Assembly: GCA_016342755.1 (NCBI GenBank)
Contig: JAEINS010000003.1
Location: 124,001-188,000, forward strand
Reading direction: 5' to 3'
DNA from: Melioribacteraceae bacterium
GTDB lineage: Bacteria > Bacteroidota > Ignavibacteria > Ignavibacteriales > Melioribacteraceae
Length of the DNA stretch: 64,000 nucleotides
Shown here piece after piece: positions 1 through 8,330 of the stretch. The notes beneath the pieces were generated by a model that was given only the letters and a program-made list of their open reading frames with translations, did not search any database and was not told where the DNA came from. Both the position numbers and the translations under genes were made by a program. Each line of letters starts with the position of its first letter. The stretch's first letter is position 1.

Positions 1-367
1 CTTTTTGAACTAATGCTGAATAACCGGCCAGAAAATCGATTCCGATTTCAGCGGCAGCTTTATCAAGAACTTTTGCAACTTCAACAAATTCATCAGCTTT
101 TAACGCATCAAACGGAATTGCGGCAGGCGTAATTGATACACGTTTATTGGCGATTGAAACTCCATATTGAGCTTCAACTTCTTCCGCGTACTTAACATGA
201 TTTTTACCATACTTAAGAATCTTCTCATATATCTTTTGTTTGGTCACTTCTATATTTCTATCAAAACAATCACGGAGACTGATACCAAGCGTAACAGTAC
301 GAATATCGAAATGTTCGATCTCCGTCATTTTTATCGTTTCAAGAATTTCTTCAAATTCGTATTGCAT
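1..367 (-). CDS. UPF0210 (DUF711, PFL) family protein, N-terminal part
   Basis: The first 122 codons of a gene that runs off the left edge are seen. Translation from the ATG at 367 gives MQYEFEEILETIKMTEIEHF and then DIRTVTLGISLRDCFD, ITPAAIPFDAL and GIDFLAGYSALVQK, which are recognisable N-terminal blocks of the DUF711/UPF0210 family. Members are about 450 residues, so roughly a quarter is present. The biochemical function is unsettled. The gene lies 26 bases downstream of an ACT-domain gene on the same strand, a pairing known from many bacteria and often taken to mean that the ACT protein senses a ligand for the UPF0210 partner. Family assignment is firm; function is unknown. Confidence 0.85.
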   Translation of the reverse strand, partial: MQYEFEEILETIKMTEIEHFDIRTVTLGISLRDCFDRNIEVTKQKIYEKILKYGKNHVKYAEEVEAQYGVSIANKRVSITPAAIPFDALKADEFVEVAKVLDKAAAEIGIDFLAGYSALVQK

Positions 368-393
368 TTTTTCCTCGTTTAGTAAACTTCAGA

Positions 394-819
394 TTAAATT
401 CTGTGCATCGATCTAAAAAGATCTTCATGCTGCAGATAAACCTTAACATGTAATTCTGCGGCAACATTATTTAGTTTCTCTTGAATTTCTTTAAGACTTT
501 TTGGCGAACTTGTAATATCAAGAATCATTATCATTGTATAAAATTCACTCATAATTTTTTGACTAATATCTTTGATATCACATTTTGTTTCGCTTAAAGC
601 AGAAGTAATACCAGCAACAATTCCCGGATGATTTAGACCAAACGATGTTAGTATAACTTTACCGGAATCTGAAATAACATCTGGTATTGAAGTTGAGGAT
701 TCTAAATTTGCAACGGTCTTTGAAACAACCTCTTTTACTATTCCCGGATTAGCTCTGTCGCCAAGTTCAGCAATAGCATTTAAGGTTATTTTTCTAATTT
801 CTTCTTCTGTAATTCTCAC
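394..819 (-). CDS. ACT domain-containing protein (UPF0237-like)
   Basis: This 141-residue protein has a C-terminal ACT domain from about residue 53: VILTSFGLNHPGIVAGITSA is the typical first strand and ligand loop, followed by the second beta-alpha-beta unit (FYTMIMILDI). The first 50 residues form a helical extension that is longer than in the minimal 90-residue UPF0237 proteins. The start is GTG at 819 and overlaps the stop of the upstream gene as GTGA, so translation is probably coupled. It precedes the UPF0210 gene. ACT domains usually bind amino acids or similar small molecules; the ligand here cannot be read from sequence. Confidence 0.8.
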   Translation of the reverse strand: MRITEEEIRKITLNAIAELGDRANPGIVKEVVSKTVANLESSTSIPDVISDSGKVILTSFGLNHPGIVAGITSALSETKCDIKDISQKIMSEFYTMIMILDITSSPKSLKEIQEKLNNVAAELHVKVYLQHEDLFRSMHRI

Positions 820-1622
820 GGCTTATCACCTATAAAGTTTTTTTGCAAATATTCTAATTGCTTGTTATATAATTTATTGTTTTTATTTTTAGCAAATTTT
901 TCGGCGTTCTGATAATTTCCACGGTAAAATCTAAACCAAAGTAAGTTGGAAATTACAATTCCATCAAACACTCTTTCTTCAACAAAGGCATTTATAGAAT
1001 AATAGCCCAATAGAAAATTCCACGCTAAAGACATGGTTCCGGATAAATATTCACCGGTATAAAATTGTCCTGAGCCGGGTAAAATATAAGAAATAAGTTT
1101 TGCAAATAACACCGAATATTTTTCACCTTCAACAAATTCACATATATTAATTAACTCTTTACAGTTATCTAGTTTTTGAAATTCTATTGATGCTAAAGCC
1201 CATTCATTCTGAAAAATATAAGTCCATCCCTTCCAGTATGTTATTTTATTTCTCTTTTCTGTTGTCCGGAAACTACTCTCTAAATCCTTTAATAATTCAA
1301 AAGCTCTTAAAGTTGTTCTCCGTAAAATATTAACTTTTATAATTTCAATCTTAGTATTAAACTCAAGTTCTCTTTCATTACTGTTTTGTAAGGCTATTGA
1401 AAAATATTTTATTGATTCATCAAGTTTGGCACCGGCTTTATAACTTTGCCCAATCTTAAAGTTTGCTTCATAAGAATATTTTTTTTCTGAATCAAAAAAG
1501 ATTAAACGCTTATATTCTGTAATTGCATCATAATAATCGCCAGCCGTAAAAAGCCTTTCGGCAAGATTGTACTGATATTCCAAATTATACTGGGCTGAAA
1601 TTGAACTGATCAATAAAAACAA
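816..1622 (-). CDS. TPR-repeat protein with PGSG-type C-terminal membrane domain (paralogue B)
   Basis: This 268-residue protein begins with a hydrophobic export signal, has TPR-like helices at roughly residues 15-150 (AERLFTAGDYYDAITEYKRL, then ANFKIGQSYKAGAKLDESIK), and ends with a hydrophobic domain that opens with LPGSGQFYTGEYLSG near residue 180. That C-terminal pattern is shared with the next gene upstream (PGAGKIYTG), so the two are paralogues. The only standard start is TTG at 1622. Extending seven codons upstream would give a complete signal peptide, IKKIIIILFLLISSISAQ, but it would start with ATA at 1643 (see findings). The protein probably acts at the envelope; its function is unknown. 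Confidence 0.7.
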   Translation of the reverse strand: MFLLISSISAQYNLEYQYNLAERLFTAGDYYDAITEYKRLIFFDSEKKYSYEANFKIGQSYKAGAKLDESIKYFSIALQNSNERELEFNTKIEIIKVNILRRTTLRAFELLKDLESSFRTTEKRNKITYWKGWTYIFQNEWALASIEFQKLDNCKELINICEFVEGEKYSVLFAKLISYILPGSGQFYTGEYLSGTMSLAWNFLLGYYSINAFVEERVFDGIVISNLLWFRFYRGNYQNAEKFAKNKNNKLYNKQLEYLQKNFIGDKP

Positions 1623-1639
1623 TATGATTATAATTTTTT

Positions 1640-2527
1640 TTATTTCAAAAACCCAAATTCTGGCAGAAAATAATTTACACTATTTAAGAATTGTTCCAGA
1701 TCGGATTTATATGTAAAATTAACATCAGCGTTATAAATATGAGCAGATGCAGCTGAGCCATAAATATTTCCCGCGTAAAAATAACCCGCTAAACCGGTGA
1801 ATACCCATGCTCTTGTTTTATGATCATTATCAAAGTTTGTATATGATAAATAAGAAAGTACTCCGGTAAACAGTAATGATGTAATACCATCGCCAATATT
1901 TCCAGTATAAATTTTTCCGGCTCCGGGAATTATTGCTGATAAAATGGACGCATACACGGGTGATTTATATTCGGGATGTAACTTTCTGTTATAGAAATTT
2001 TCTATATCCGTTCTATAGTTTTGAGGAAAAGATTCAATAAATTCGTTTCTTTCCGGGAGAAATGTATTATCTAACAAATAGGTTATGTTTTTTAATCTAA
2101 ATATTTCATGGGTATATTTTTCGGCAAAATTAGTTTTTTGCACAACTAGATTTCTAAATGACGCAAACTGCCGTTCATCAAATTTTGATTTTATATAAGC
2201 TAACCTGGCTTCTGACATTAAAGTAGAATTGAAAAATAATCCCTTATAATTATCGGCAGCTTCATCAAGCCTTCCCATCTTGTGAAAACAATCTGCTGCT
2301 TTAAATCTGATTGTATCGTTATTCTCAAATCTCAAATAATCATGAAACTCATTTATTGCTCTTAGATAATCATGTTCTTTATATAGATAATTCCCAAACA
2401 TCAATCTGTTTTCTAAGGTCAGAACGTTAATCTCTGAAACATTGTTCTGACAAATACCCTTAACAGAAGATATTAGAAATAATAGAGCTATATACAGAAT
2501 AATTGGATACTTGATTTTATTTTTCAA
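1640..2527 (-). CDS. TPR-repeat protein with PGAG-type C-terminal membrane domain (paralogue A)
   Basis: This 295-residue protein starts at TTG 2527 inside the last codons of the yidD-like gene. It has a signal peptide or anchor (KIKYPIILYIALLFLISSVK), TPR-like repeats at about residues 40-130 (LMFGNYLYKEHDYLRAINEF, then AADCFHKMGRLDEAADNYKG), and a C-terminal hydrophobic domain from about residue 198 opening with IIPGAGKIYTG and ending in FYAGNIYGSAASAHIYN. The neighbour downstream has the same architecture. Gene order yidD-like, A, B with tight overlaps suggests one envelope complex. No enzyme motif is visible. Its link to membrane-protein insertion is inference from context only. Confidence 0.7.
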   Translation of the reverse strand: MKNKIKYPIILYIALLFLISSVKGICQNNVSEINVLTLENRLMFGNYLYKEHDYLRAINEFHDYLRFENNDTIRFKAADCFHKMGRLDEAADNYKGLFFNSTLMSEARLAYIKSKFDERQFASFRNLVVQKTNFAEKYTHEIFRLKNITYLLDNTFLPERNEFIESFPQNYRTDIENFYNRKLHPEYKSPVYASILSAIIPGAGKIYTGNIGDGITSLLFTGVLSYLSYTNFDNDHKTRAWVFTGLAGYFYAGNIYGSAASAHIYNADVNFTYKSDLEQFLNSVNYFLPEFGFLK

Positions 2528-2945
2528 AGTTAAACTTTACACTTTCGGTTTTTAATAAATAATTTTCAACTGGATCATATAAATGATTATGTATCACTAG
2601 TTTATACTGATTCCGGCTTTTAAATAAATTTGAATCACGTACAAACCTATCGGCAAACATTAAGGCTCCGGTAATTATATTGGTCTTTTGAACCGACTGA
2701 ATAAAAAAGCCGGAACAAGTTGGACTAAAAGGACAATTATCACCATCCAAATCTGAAATAAAAAAAGAGTAAGTCCCTTTTAATGCTGATAAAATAAAAC
2801 CTGAACCTCCTGAAACATATTCATGTTCATGATTTTCAGCAGCATTAGATTGATACGAAACTTCCTTTGCTTCCCAGCGTTCCCAATCAGTTTGCGCATA
2901 TAATCCAACGTTACACAACAATATTAAAATTAATATCCGTTTCAT
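2517..2945 (-). CDS. yidD: YidD-like membrane protein insertion efficiency factor, exported variant
   Basis: The core CPFSPTCSGFFIQSVQKTN at about residues 76-94, followed by GALMFADRFVRDS, matches the YidD (DUF37) signature of the form CxFxPTCSxYAxxAxxxxG with a downstream Arg-rich stretch. Ordinary YidD is about 70-90 residues, cytosolic, and encoded in the rnpA-yidC region. This one has 142 residues, begins with a signal peptide (MKRILILILLCNVGLYAQ) and has a roughly 50-residue linker before the core. It sits between DUF2442 and two TPR/PGAG proteins. The export signal makes a classical cytosolic YidD role unlikely. Family membership is well supported; the cellular role is open. Confidence 0.75.
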   Translation of the reverse strand: MKRILILILLCNVGLYAQTDWERWEAKEVSYQSNAAENHEHEYVSGGSGFILSALKGTYSFFISDLDGDNCPFSPTCSGFFIQSVQKTNIITGALMFADRFVRDSNLFKSRNQYKLVIHNHLYDPVENYLLKTESVKFNFEK

Positions 2946-3217
2946 TAATCCAGTTTAATTTTTAATCTGTTCATCAAACTTCTTAATTCAAGCTGTTTAT
3001 AAATCGCGTCCTTACATAACACAATTTTATTGTTCCAGCAAATGTCTTTACTTTTTTCATCAATATATACTTTTGAAAAAAAATTTTCATCTTTTAAACA
3101 ATCATATTCATCCCTTTTTAACAACTTAGTAATATCAAGTTCTCCTTTCATACCGTCGTTATACTCTATGAATACTTTGTAATTTGATAAAGGTTCTACA
3201 ATTATAGGTTCAATCAT
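2945..3217 (-). CDS. DUF2442 domain-containing protein
   Basis: This 90-residue protein fits the DUF2442 fold: an N-terminal strand pair (VEPLSNYKVFIEYNDGMKGE), then LDITKLL, FFSKVYIDEKSKDICWNNKI and a final acidic turn. DUF2442 proteins are often small partners of DUF4160 proteins and have been discussed as antitoxin-like. No DUF4160 gene is adjacent here; the downstream neighbour is the yidD-like gene, overlapping by one base (TAATG). It is the first gene of the operon, with a good promoter just upstream (3243-3273). Confidence 0.75.
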   Translation of the reverse strand: MIEPIIVEPLSNYKVFIEYNDGMKGELDITKLLKRDEYDCLKDENFFSKVYIDEKSKDICWNNKIVLCKDAIYKQLELRSLMNRLKIKLD

Positions 3218-3242
3218 TTCTTTATATATTATAATTTAACAG

Positions 3243-3273
3243 TAAAGATAAGTATATATAGGATTGTTGACAA
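3243..3273 (-). promoter_or_regulatory. Bacteroidota-type promoter for the DUF2442-yidD operon
   Basis: On the minus strand TTG (3273-3271) is followed by exactly 20 bases and then TATCTTTA (3250-3243), close to the Bacteroidota sigma-70 consensus TTTG-N19..21-TAnnTTTG. The start codon at 3217 lies about 20 bases beyond the predicted transcription start. Confidence 0.6.
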
Positions 3274-3365
3274 AACCTTTGGTAATAATTTTGATCATTT
3301 TGAATTAAAAAAGGAGAAAATTATTTTACATTTTTTTTGACCGGTGTTTCTTATATTTACCAGCT

Positions 3366-4451
3366 ATGAAAAATGATTTAAGTAAAAAAACAGAACTTAA
3401 AAATCTTACTCTAAGTGAGATTGAAGATCATCTTGTTGAATTGGGAAGTCAAAAATTCCGGGGGAAACAAGTATTTAACTGGATGTATAATAATCTTGCA
3501 ACCAGTTTTGATGAGATGCAGAATCTGCCTAAAGAGTTAAGAGCAGATCTTGATGAAAAATATTCGCTTAAAACTCTTGAAGTTTTAGAAGTTCAAAATT
3601 CTGCGGAATCAAATACAAGAAAATTTTTATTTGAAACTTCAGATAAACGAAAAATTGAATCTGTAATTATTCCGGATAAAGATAGAAATACTCTTTGTTT
3701 ATCTACACAGGTTGGCTGTCCGCTCGATTGTAAATTCTGTGCTACCGGAGTTCTGGGATTTAAAAGAAATTTAACAGTCGGCGAAATAATTGATCAATAC
3801 ATGCTTGTATCAAAGGAGTTTGGTAAAGAATACATCACAAACTTAGTTTACATGGGCATGGGAGAACCTTTGATAAATTTCAAAGGAACAATTGGTTCAT
3901 TAAATATTTTTACAAGTGAGTTTAACAAGTCTTTGAGCCGTACAAGAATAACCGTGTCTACATCAGGTATTCCGGGAAAGATTAAGGAGTTAGCCGATAA
4001 TAACTTTAGAGTTAAGCTGGCTCTTTCACTACATTCCCCTTTTGAAGATATACGAAGCAAGATAATGCCTATCAATAGGAAGTATTCGCTTAAAGATACT
4101 CTTGATGCTGTGCATTACTATTCCAGAGTTACCAAAACACGTATTACATTTGAATACACAATGCTGAAGGGGATAAACGACCGGCAGGAAGATTTGGAAG
4201 CATTAACAAAAATTTCACGTGCGCTTCCTTCTAAGGTTAATATAATTCCATTTAACAGTATTGCCCATATGGTGCCAACCGGACTTTCGGCTGAACTGGA
4301 GCCAACTTCTTCTGCTGATATTGAAAAATTTGCAGACGGACTTAGAGACAATAATATAACAGTAATGGTTCGCGATACACAGGGAAGCGATATAGCAGCC
4401 GCATGCGGACAATTAGCAGCTAAAACAGAAAATAATCTAGAACAGAATTAA
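3366..4451 (+). CDS. rlmN: 23S rRNA (adenine2503-C2)/tRNA A37 methyltransferase RlmN
   Basis: This radical-SAM enzyme installs 2-methyladenosine at A2503 of 23S rRNA and at A37 of some tRNAs. Length 361 is usual for the family. The radical-SAM cluster motif CxxxCxxC lies at C118, C122 and C125 (GCPLDCKFCATG). MGMGEPL follows, and the C-terminal RDTQGSDIAAACGQLA contains the conserved mechanistic cysteine. The N-terminal LGSQKFRGKQVFNWMYNN matches the accessory domain. The stop overlaps the next gene's start by one base, so the two RNA-modification genes are translationally coupled. Confidence 0.97.
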   Translation: MKNDLSKKTELKNLTLSEIEDHLVELGSQKFRGKQVFNWMYNNLATSFDEMQNLPKELRADLDEKYSLKTLEVLEVQNSAESNTRKFLFETSDKRKIESVIIPDKDRNTLCLSTQVGCPLDCKFCATGVLGFKRNLTVGEIIDQYMLVSKEFGKEYITNLVYMGMGEPLINFKGTIGSLNIFTSEFNKSLSRTRITVSTSGIPGKIKELADNNFRVKLALSLHSPFEDIRSKIMPINRKYSLKDTLDAVHYYSRVTKTRITFEYTMLKGINDRQEDLEALTKISRALPSKVNIIPFNSIAHMVPTGLSAELEPTSSADIEKFADGLRDNNITVMVRDTQGSDIAAACGQLAAKTENNLEQN

Positions 4452-4990
4452 TGAGAAAATTAACACACGCCGAAATATCTGACACCCGGCCAGAATTAGA
4501 AAACATAGACGAAGTAAAAAAACTGCCCGTATTTGTTGTTTTAAATAACATCCGCAGCAGTTACAATGTTGGAAGTATTTTCCGTACATCGGACGGAGTA
4601 ATGATAGAAAAATTATTCCTATGCGGATTTACACCGGCTCCGCCAAAGAAAGAAATTCTTAAAACAGCACTTGGCTCTACTGAAAGTGTAACTTGGGAAT
4701 ATGCTGAAGATGCAAAAGAAGTGATTAGCAAATTAAAATCTGAAGGTGTTAAAATTGCGGCTTTGGAACTGACCGAGGGAAGCATACCGCATCACGACCT
4801 TCCTAAAAGCGAATTCCCGGTTTGTCTTATAGTAGGTAATGAAATTAAAGGTGTTGATCAGGAACTTTTAGATCTTTGTGATTTTGCGCTTGAAATTCCT
4901 CAATACGGAATTAAACAATCTTTAAATGTTGGTGTTGCTTACGGAATAGCGATCTTCGAATTGAGAAAAATTTTTGAGCAGAAAACTTAA
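4451..4990 (+). CDS. TrmH/SpoU-family RNA 2'-O-methyltransferase
   Basis: This 179-residue SPOUT-class methyltransferase has motif 1 VVLNNIRSSYNVGSIFRTSD near residues 29-48, motif 2 LIVGNEIKGV and motif 3 PQYGIKQSLNVGVAYGIAIFEL at the C-terminus, which together form the SAM-binding trefoil knot. It has no extra N-terminal RNA-binding domain. The RNA target cannot be named from sequence; tRNA is likely by family. It is coupled to rlmN, and its stop codon directly abuts the stop of the convergent gene at 4991. Confidence 0.9.
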   Translation: MRKLTHAEISDTRPELENIDEVKKLPVFVVLNNIRSSYNVGSIFRTSDGVMIEKLFLCGFTPAPPKKEILKTALGSTESVTWEYAEDAKEVISKLKSEGVKIAALELTEGSIPHHDLPKSEFPVCLIVGNEIKGVDQELLDLCDFALEIPQYGIKQSLNVGVAYGIAIFELRKIFEQKT

Positions 4991-5647
4991 TCAGCCTCTG
5001 TAAGTAAAATACTCTTCTCCGTTATCTTTAGTATGAATAAGTATCATACCGGCTCTAACAAGTTTAACCAACGTTCTGGAAGCCCTTCTCGCAGATGTAT
5101 TGGCAGCATTACATAATTCCTTTACCGAAACACTTTCATGTTCATCCAAATATTCAAATACAGCTTTTTCAAGCTTCCCTATGGAATACTTATATAACTT
5201 CTTTTCTTCCGAATGAGCTTTTAAAATACGAATCATTTCTTTGCTTGCAGGAACACTTTTATCATTTACCCTGACATAAACCTGAGCTTTATTTATAAGC
5301 AGTTCACTCTCATAATCCTGCAAACGGTGCGGTTTAACCTTAGCTTCATTTATTGTACAGCAGACTATTTCTTTTTCATCAACATCAAAATATTCTATTA
5401 AATAACTTATGGGAGGTTCACAAAATTTTTCCGCGGCTTCTTTAATTAGTCCGGCTTCCCCCTTTTCACTTTCAACACCCTGAATTTTACCGTTGTCTCT
5501 AATACCAAAAATGATCACTCCGCCTTTAGTGTTAGCAAACGCAACCATTTCTTTGGCAATTTTTTCATGACTGGAAAATTTCTGCTTGAATTCGATTTGC
5601 AACCCTTCACCAGATTCAATCAACTTAAATAATTCTCTTCTAGTCAA
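4991..5647 (-). CDS. AlbA_2 (Schlafen-like) domain and winged-helix protein
   Basis: The N-terminal part, about residues 1-120, is an AlbA_2/divergent AAA-4 domain: EGLQIEFKQKFS, then EMVAFANTKGGVIIFGIRDN, which is the family's hallmark, and VYVRVNDKSVPAS. The C-terminal 75 residues (VFEYLDEHESVSVKELCNAA then ARRASRTLVKLVRAGMI) look like a winged helix. Such proteins are usually annotated as putative transcriptional regulators with an ATP-binding domain. The start is TTG at 5647 with AAAGGG upstream. It is the last gene of the secA-glnB operon direction, 18 bases after the TPR lipoprotein. Confidence 0.85.
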   Translation of the reverse strand: MTRRELFKLIESGEGLQIEFKQKFSSHEKIAKEMVAFANTKGGVIIFGIRDNGKIQGVESEKGEAGLIKEAAEKFCEPPISYLIEYFDVDEKEIVCCTINEAKVKPHRLQDYESELLINKAQVYVRVNDKSVPASKEMIRILKAHSEEKKLYKYSIGKLEKAVFEYLDEHESVSVKELCNAANTSARRASRTLVKLVRAGMILIHTKDNGEEYFTYRG

Positions 5648-5665
5648 GGATTTACCCTTTCTATA

Positions 5666-7963
5666 TTATTTTTCTATTTGGGGTTCTTCTTTTTTTGGCT
5701 CTTCTTTTTTCGGTTCTTCTTTCTTTAGCTCTTCGTTTTGCTTTTTAATTGCATTTTGGAACATTTGTTCAGCTTCAGAAATTTCCTCTTCCTTAATAAT
5801 TTGCTTCTTCTGTGTTGAATCGGTTACTTCCTTAATAGGAGCCACAGCAGTTGAATCACCTTCTCCAAACTCATCTGTTTTTAGTGAATCTGAAACAACA
5901 CCAACGCTATCAAATACTTCGGGAATAGTTGTCTTTTTCAAACTATCGGGAGGCATATTTGCCATTTTAATAGAATCCTGAATCGCTTTTTCTTTTGCTA
6001 CAATTTCTCTTTTCCAGACTTTAAATTCTTTTAGCTTTGGAGAAGCTTCTTTAGCATATTTTGTTGTACCGTATTTTACCGTTAAGGAATCGTATACAAC
6101 TGATGCGGAATCCGGAAGTTCAAGATCATTTTCTAAAATCCATCCAACCGTATAAAGTGCTTTTGGCGCGTAATCTGATTCCGGATGTTCTTTGGCTATC
6201 CGGTACAATCTTAAAATTGCTGAAGTAAAATTAGAATCAAGCATCTCTTTTTCGGCAACATAAAAAGAATCTGCCACAGGATTCGATTCTTTATAAACAA
6301 CTTCAAGACCTAATTTTTTTGCAGCTTCATTAGCTACTTCCTGCCCTGTATATTTCTCATAAACAATTGTGAACAAACTATCAGATAACTGTTTATTTTC
6401 TATGGATGAATAAAATGAACCTAATGAAAATAATTGCGAAGCGGTATATAACGAATCCGGATATTCACGAATAACCGCATCATAATAATATTTAGCGGAA
6501 TCAATAACATTTAACTCAGCAAAAAACAGATTTCCCATTTCAAACTTTAATTTTGTACATAACGTGTGTAATGAATCAGAAGATAAAACAGGGTATTTAG
6601 GAGGAAGCATTTTTTTCTTTGTGCTTGATGCTCTGGTAGTTGTTGTATTTGCTCCGCCTCTTGTACCGGAAGTTCTACTTTCTCCAGATACATCGTCAAC
6701 TCCTTGCGAAGTAGTCTTTGTAAATTCCGCGTTTTTTATAGAATCCTGATATTTCCATTCTTCATAATCTATAGAATCCTGAACGTAAGCCATAGAGTCA
6801 CGGGAATAAAGAAATTGTGTTAATTGATCATCAAGTTCGTGTCTGATTTTCAAATATTCTGTTAATAGTTTATCCTTTGTTCTGGCTTCATATACATACT
6901 CTTCAGGAGCTTTTGTTTTTAATACTTTGCTGTAAAAAACTTGTGAACTGTCATAATCCCGTAGTACATCTTCCAAAATTTTTGCTTTCATAAAAATAGC
7001 AATACCGGTGCTTTCACTGGTTTTATAAGTTGTATCTACAATTGTAAATTTATCAATCGCTTTTTCATAATCTTTAAGATCATAAAAGTTCATACCAATT
7101 TCTAATTCTATTTGGTCTAGAAAATCTACATATTTGTCTTCATCATAAAGTTCATCTAATATTCTCTGACTTTCCTCGTTTTGCTCAAGTTCACGTTTTA
7201 ATCTGGCTACTTCAATTTTACTGTTAAACTCAATTTCAAAAGTAGGAGAATAATCGTTTACTTTTGCGAATGCCGCGGCAGCTTTTTCAGTTTTTTTAAG
7301 CTCTTTATACATTTTACCAATTTCGTAAGTAACTTCTGCATTTAATTCTTCAGAACTTGAAACCTCAATTAATTCTTCACATTTTTTTACAGATTCTTCA
7401 AAGTCTTCTCTATAAACATAGTAGCTTATTTGCGAACTCAATGCATCAACCGCAATTTCTTCTTCATCTAATAAAATAGCCTTTTCTTTAACATCTTCAA
7501 GTTCTTCCAAACCCTTTTCAAAATCCCTTAATTGCAGATTAGTTTTTCCAATCCACAATTCAGCCATTAAAACTAAATCTTCATCATTTCTGCTAAATAA
7601 TTCTTGAAATTTTCTCTCAGCCTTTAGATAGTTAGTCTGGTAATAAAGCGATTTTCCCGTTAAAAAAAGCGCGTCATCAAAATAAGATGATTCGCTATCA
7701 TACTGCAATATTTTTGAACATTTCTCAATTACCTTTTCAAAATTCTCATCAGCTTTTTTCGGAGTTTTTTCAAACCTAAATTGAAATAACTCTTCCTTGC
7801 TTTCCATTAAAGTTTGGAATCCTTCATCGTAAAGTTCAGTCGCATTGTAGAATCTGTTAAAATATGTTGTAAAATTACTCCACACTCCGCAACTGCTTAC
7901 AAAAAATAAAAGGACTATAAATGCCGCATTTAACTTATTTCTATTTGATAATTTAATGTTCAT
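5666..7963 (-). CDS. Large TPR-repeat outer-membrane lipoprotein
   Basis: I place the start at ATG 7963, not at the upstream in-frame ATG 8005, because this yields a lipoprotein signal (NAAFIVLLFFVSSCG, lipobox FVSSC) and leaves glnB non-overlapped. The mature protein of about 745 residues has many TPR-like helix pairs (SSYFDDALFLTGKSLYYQTN, AEVTYEIGKMYKELKKTEKA, DYAPKALYTVGWILENDLEL), a Ser/Thr/Gly-rich linker around residues 420-445 and an acidic C-terminus ending in repeated KEEPKKEEP. It resembles the large TPR proteins of Bacteroidota such as the SprE/PorW type, but I cannot establish orthology. It is co-directional with glnB, 16 bases downstream. Confidence 0.8.
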   Translation of the reverse strand: MNIKLSNRNKLNAAFIVLLFFVSSCGVWSNFTTYFNRFYNATELYDEGFQTLMESKEELFQFRFEKTPKKADENFEKVIEKCSKILQYDSESSYFDDALFLTGKSLYYQTNYLKAERKFQELFSRNDEDLVLMAELWIGKTNLQLRDFEKGLEELEDVKEKAILLDEEEIAVDALSSQISYYVYREDFEESVKKCEELIEVSSSEELNAEVTYEIGKMYKELKKTEKAAAAFAKVNDYSPTFEIEFNSKIEVARLKRELEQNEESQRILDELYDEDKYVDFLDQIELEIGMNFYDLKDYEKAIDKFTIVDTTYKTSESTGIAIFMKAKILEDVLRDYDSSQVFYSKVLKTKAPEEYVYEARTKDKLLTEYLKIRHELDDQLTQFLYSRDSMAYVQDSIDYEEWKYQDSIKNAEFTKTTSQGVDDVSGESRTSGTRGGANTTTTRASSTKKKMLPPKYPVLSSDSLHTLCTKLKFEMGNLFFAELNVIDSAKYYYDAVIREYPDSLYTASQLFSLGSFYSSIENKQLSDSLFTIVYEKYTGQEVANEAAKKLGLEVVYKESNPVADSFYVAEKEMLDSNFTSAILRLYRIAKEHPESDYAPKALYTVGWILENDLELPDSASVVYDSLTVKYGTTKYAKEASPKLKEFKVWKREIVAKEKAIQDSIKMANMPPDSLKKTTIPEVFDSVGVVSDSLKTDEFGEGDSTAVAPIKEVTDSTQKKQIIKEEEISEAEQMFQNAIKKQNEELKKEEPKKEEPKKEEPQIEK
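5682..5741 (-). repeat. 15-bp tandem repeats encoding KEEPK units
   Basis: Four contiguous 15-base units lie at 5682-5696, 5697-5711, 5712-5726 and 5727-5741, the last degenerate. They code for the charged C-terminal tail of the TPR lipoprotein. The copies differ mainly at synonymous sites. Confidence 0.75.
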
Positions 7964-7979
7964 ATTTCTCTTTATTATT

Positions 7980-8330
<351 letters not shown>

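Noticed and set aside
4990-4991. Possible frameshift or misassembly where two convergent stop codons abut
   Set aside because: Both proteins end at family-typical positions, so this is compact packing rather than an error.
5586-5981. Plus-strand ORF of 131 codons, rich in Ser and Phe
   Set aside because: It is the antisense shadow of the AlbA gene start and the Lys/Glu-rich TPR tail; low-complexity composition mirrors the coding strand.
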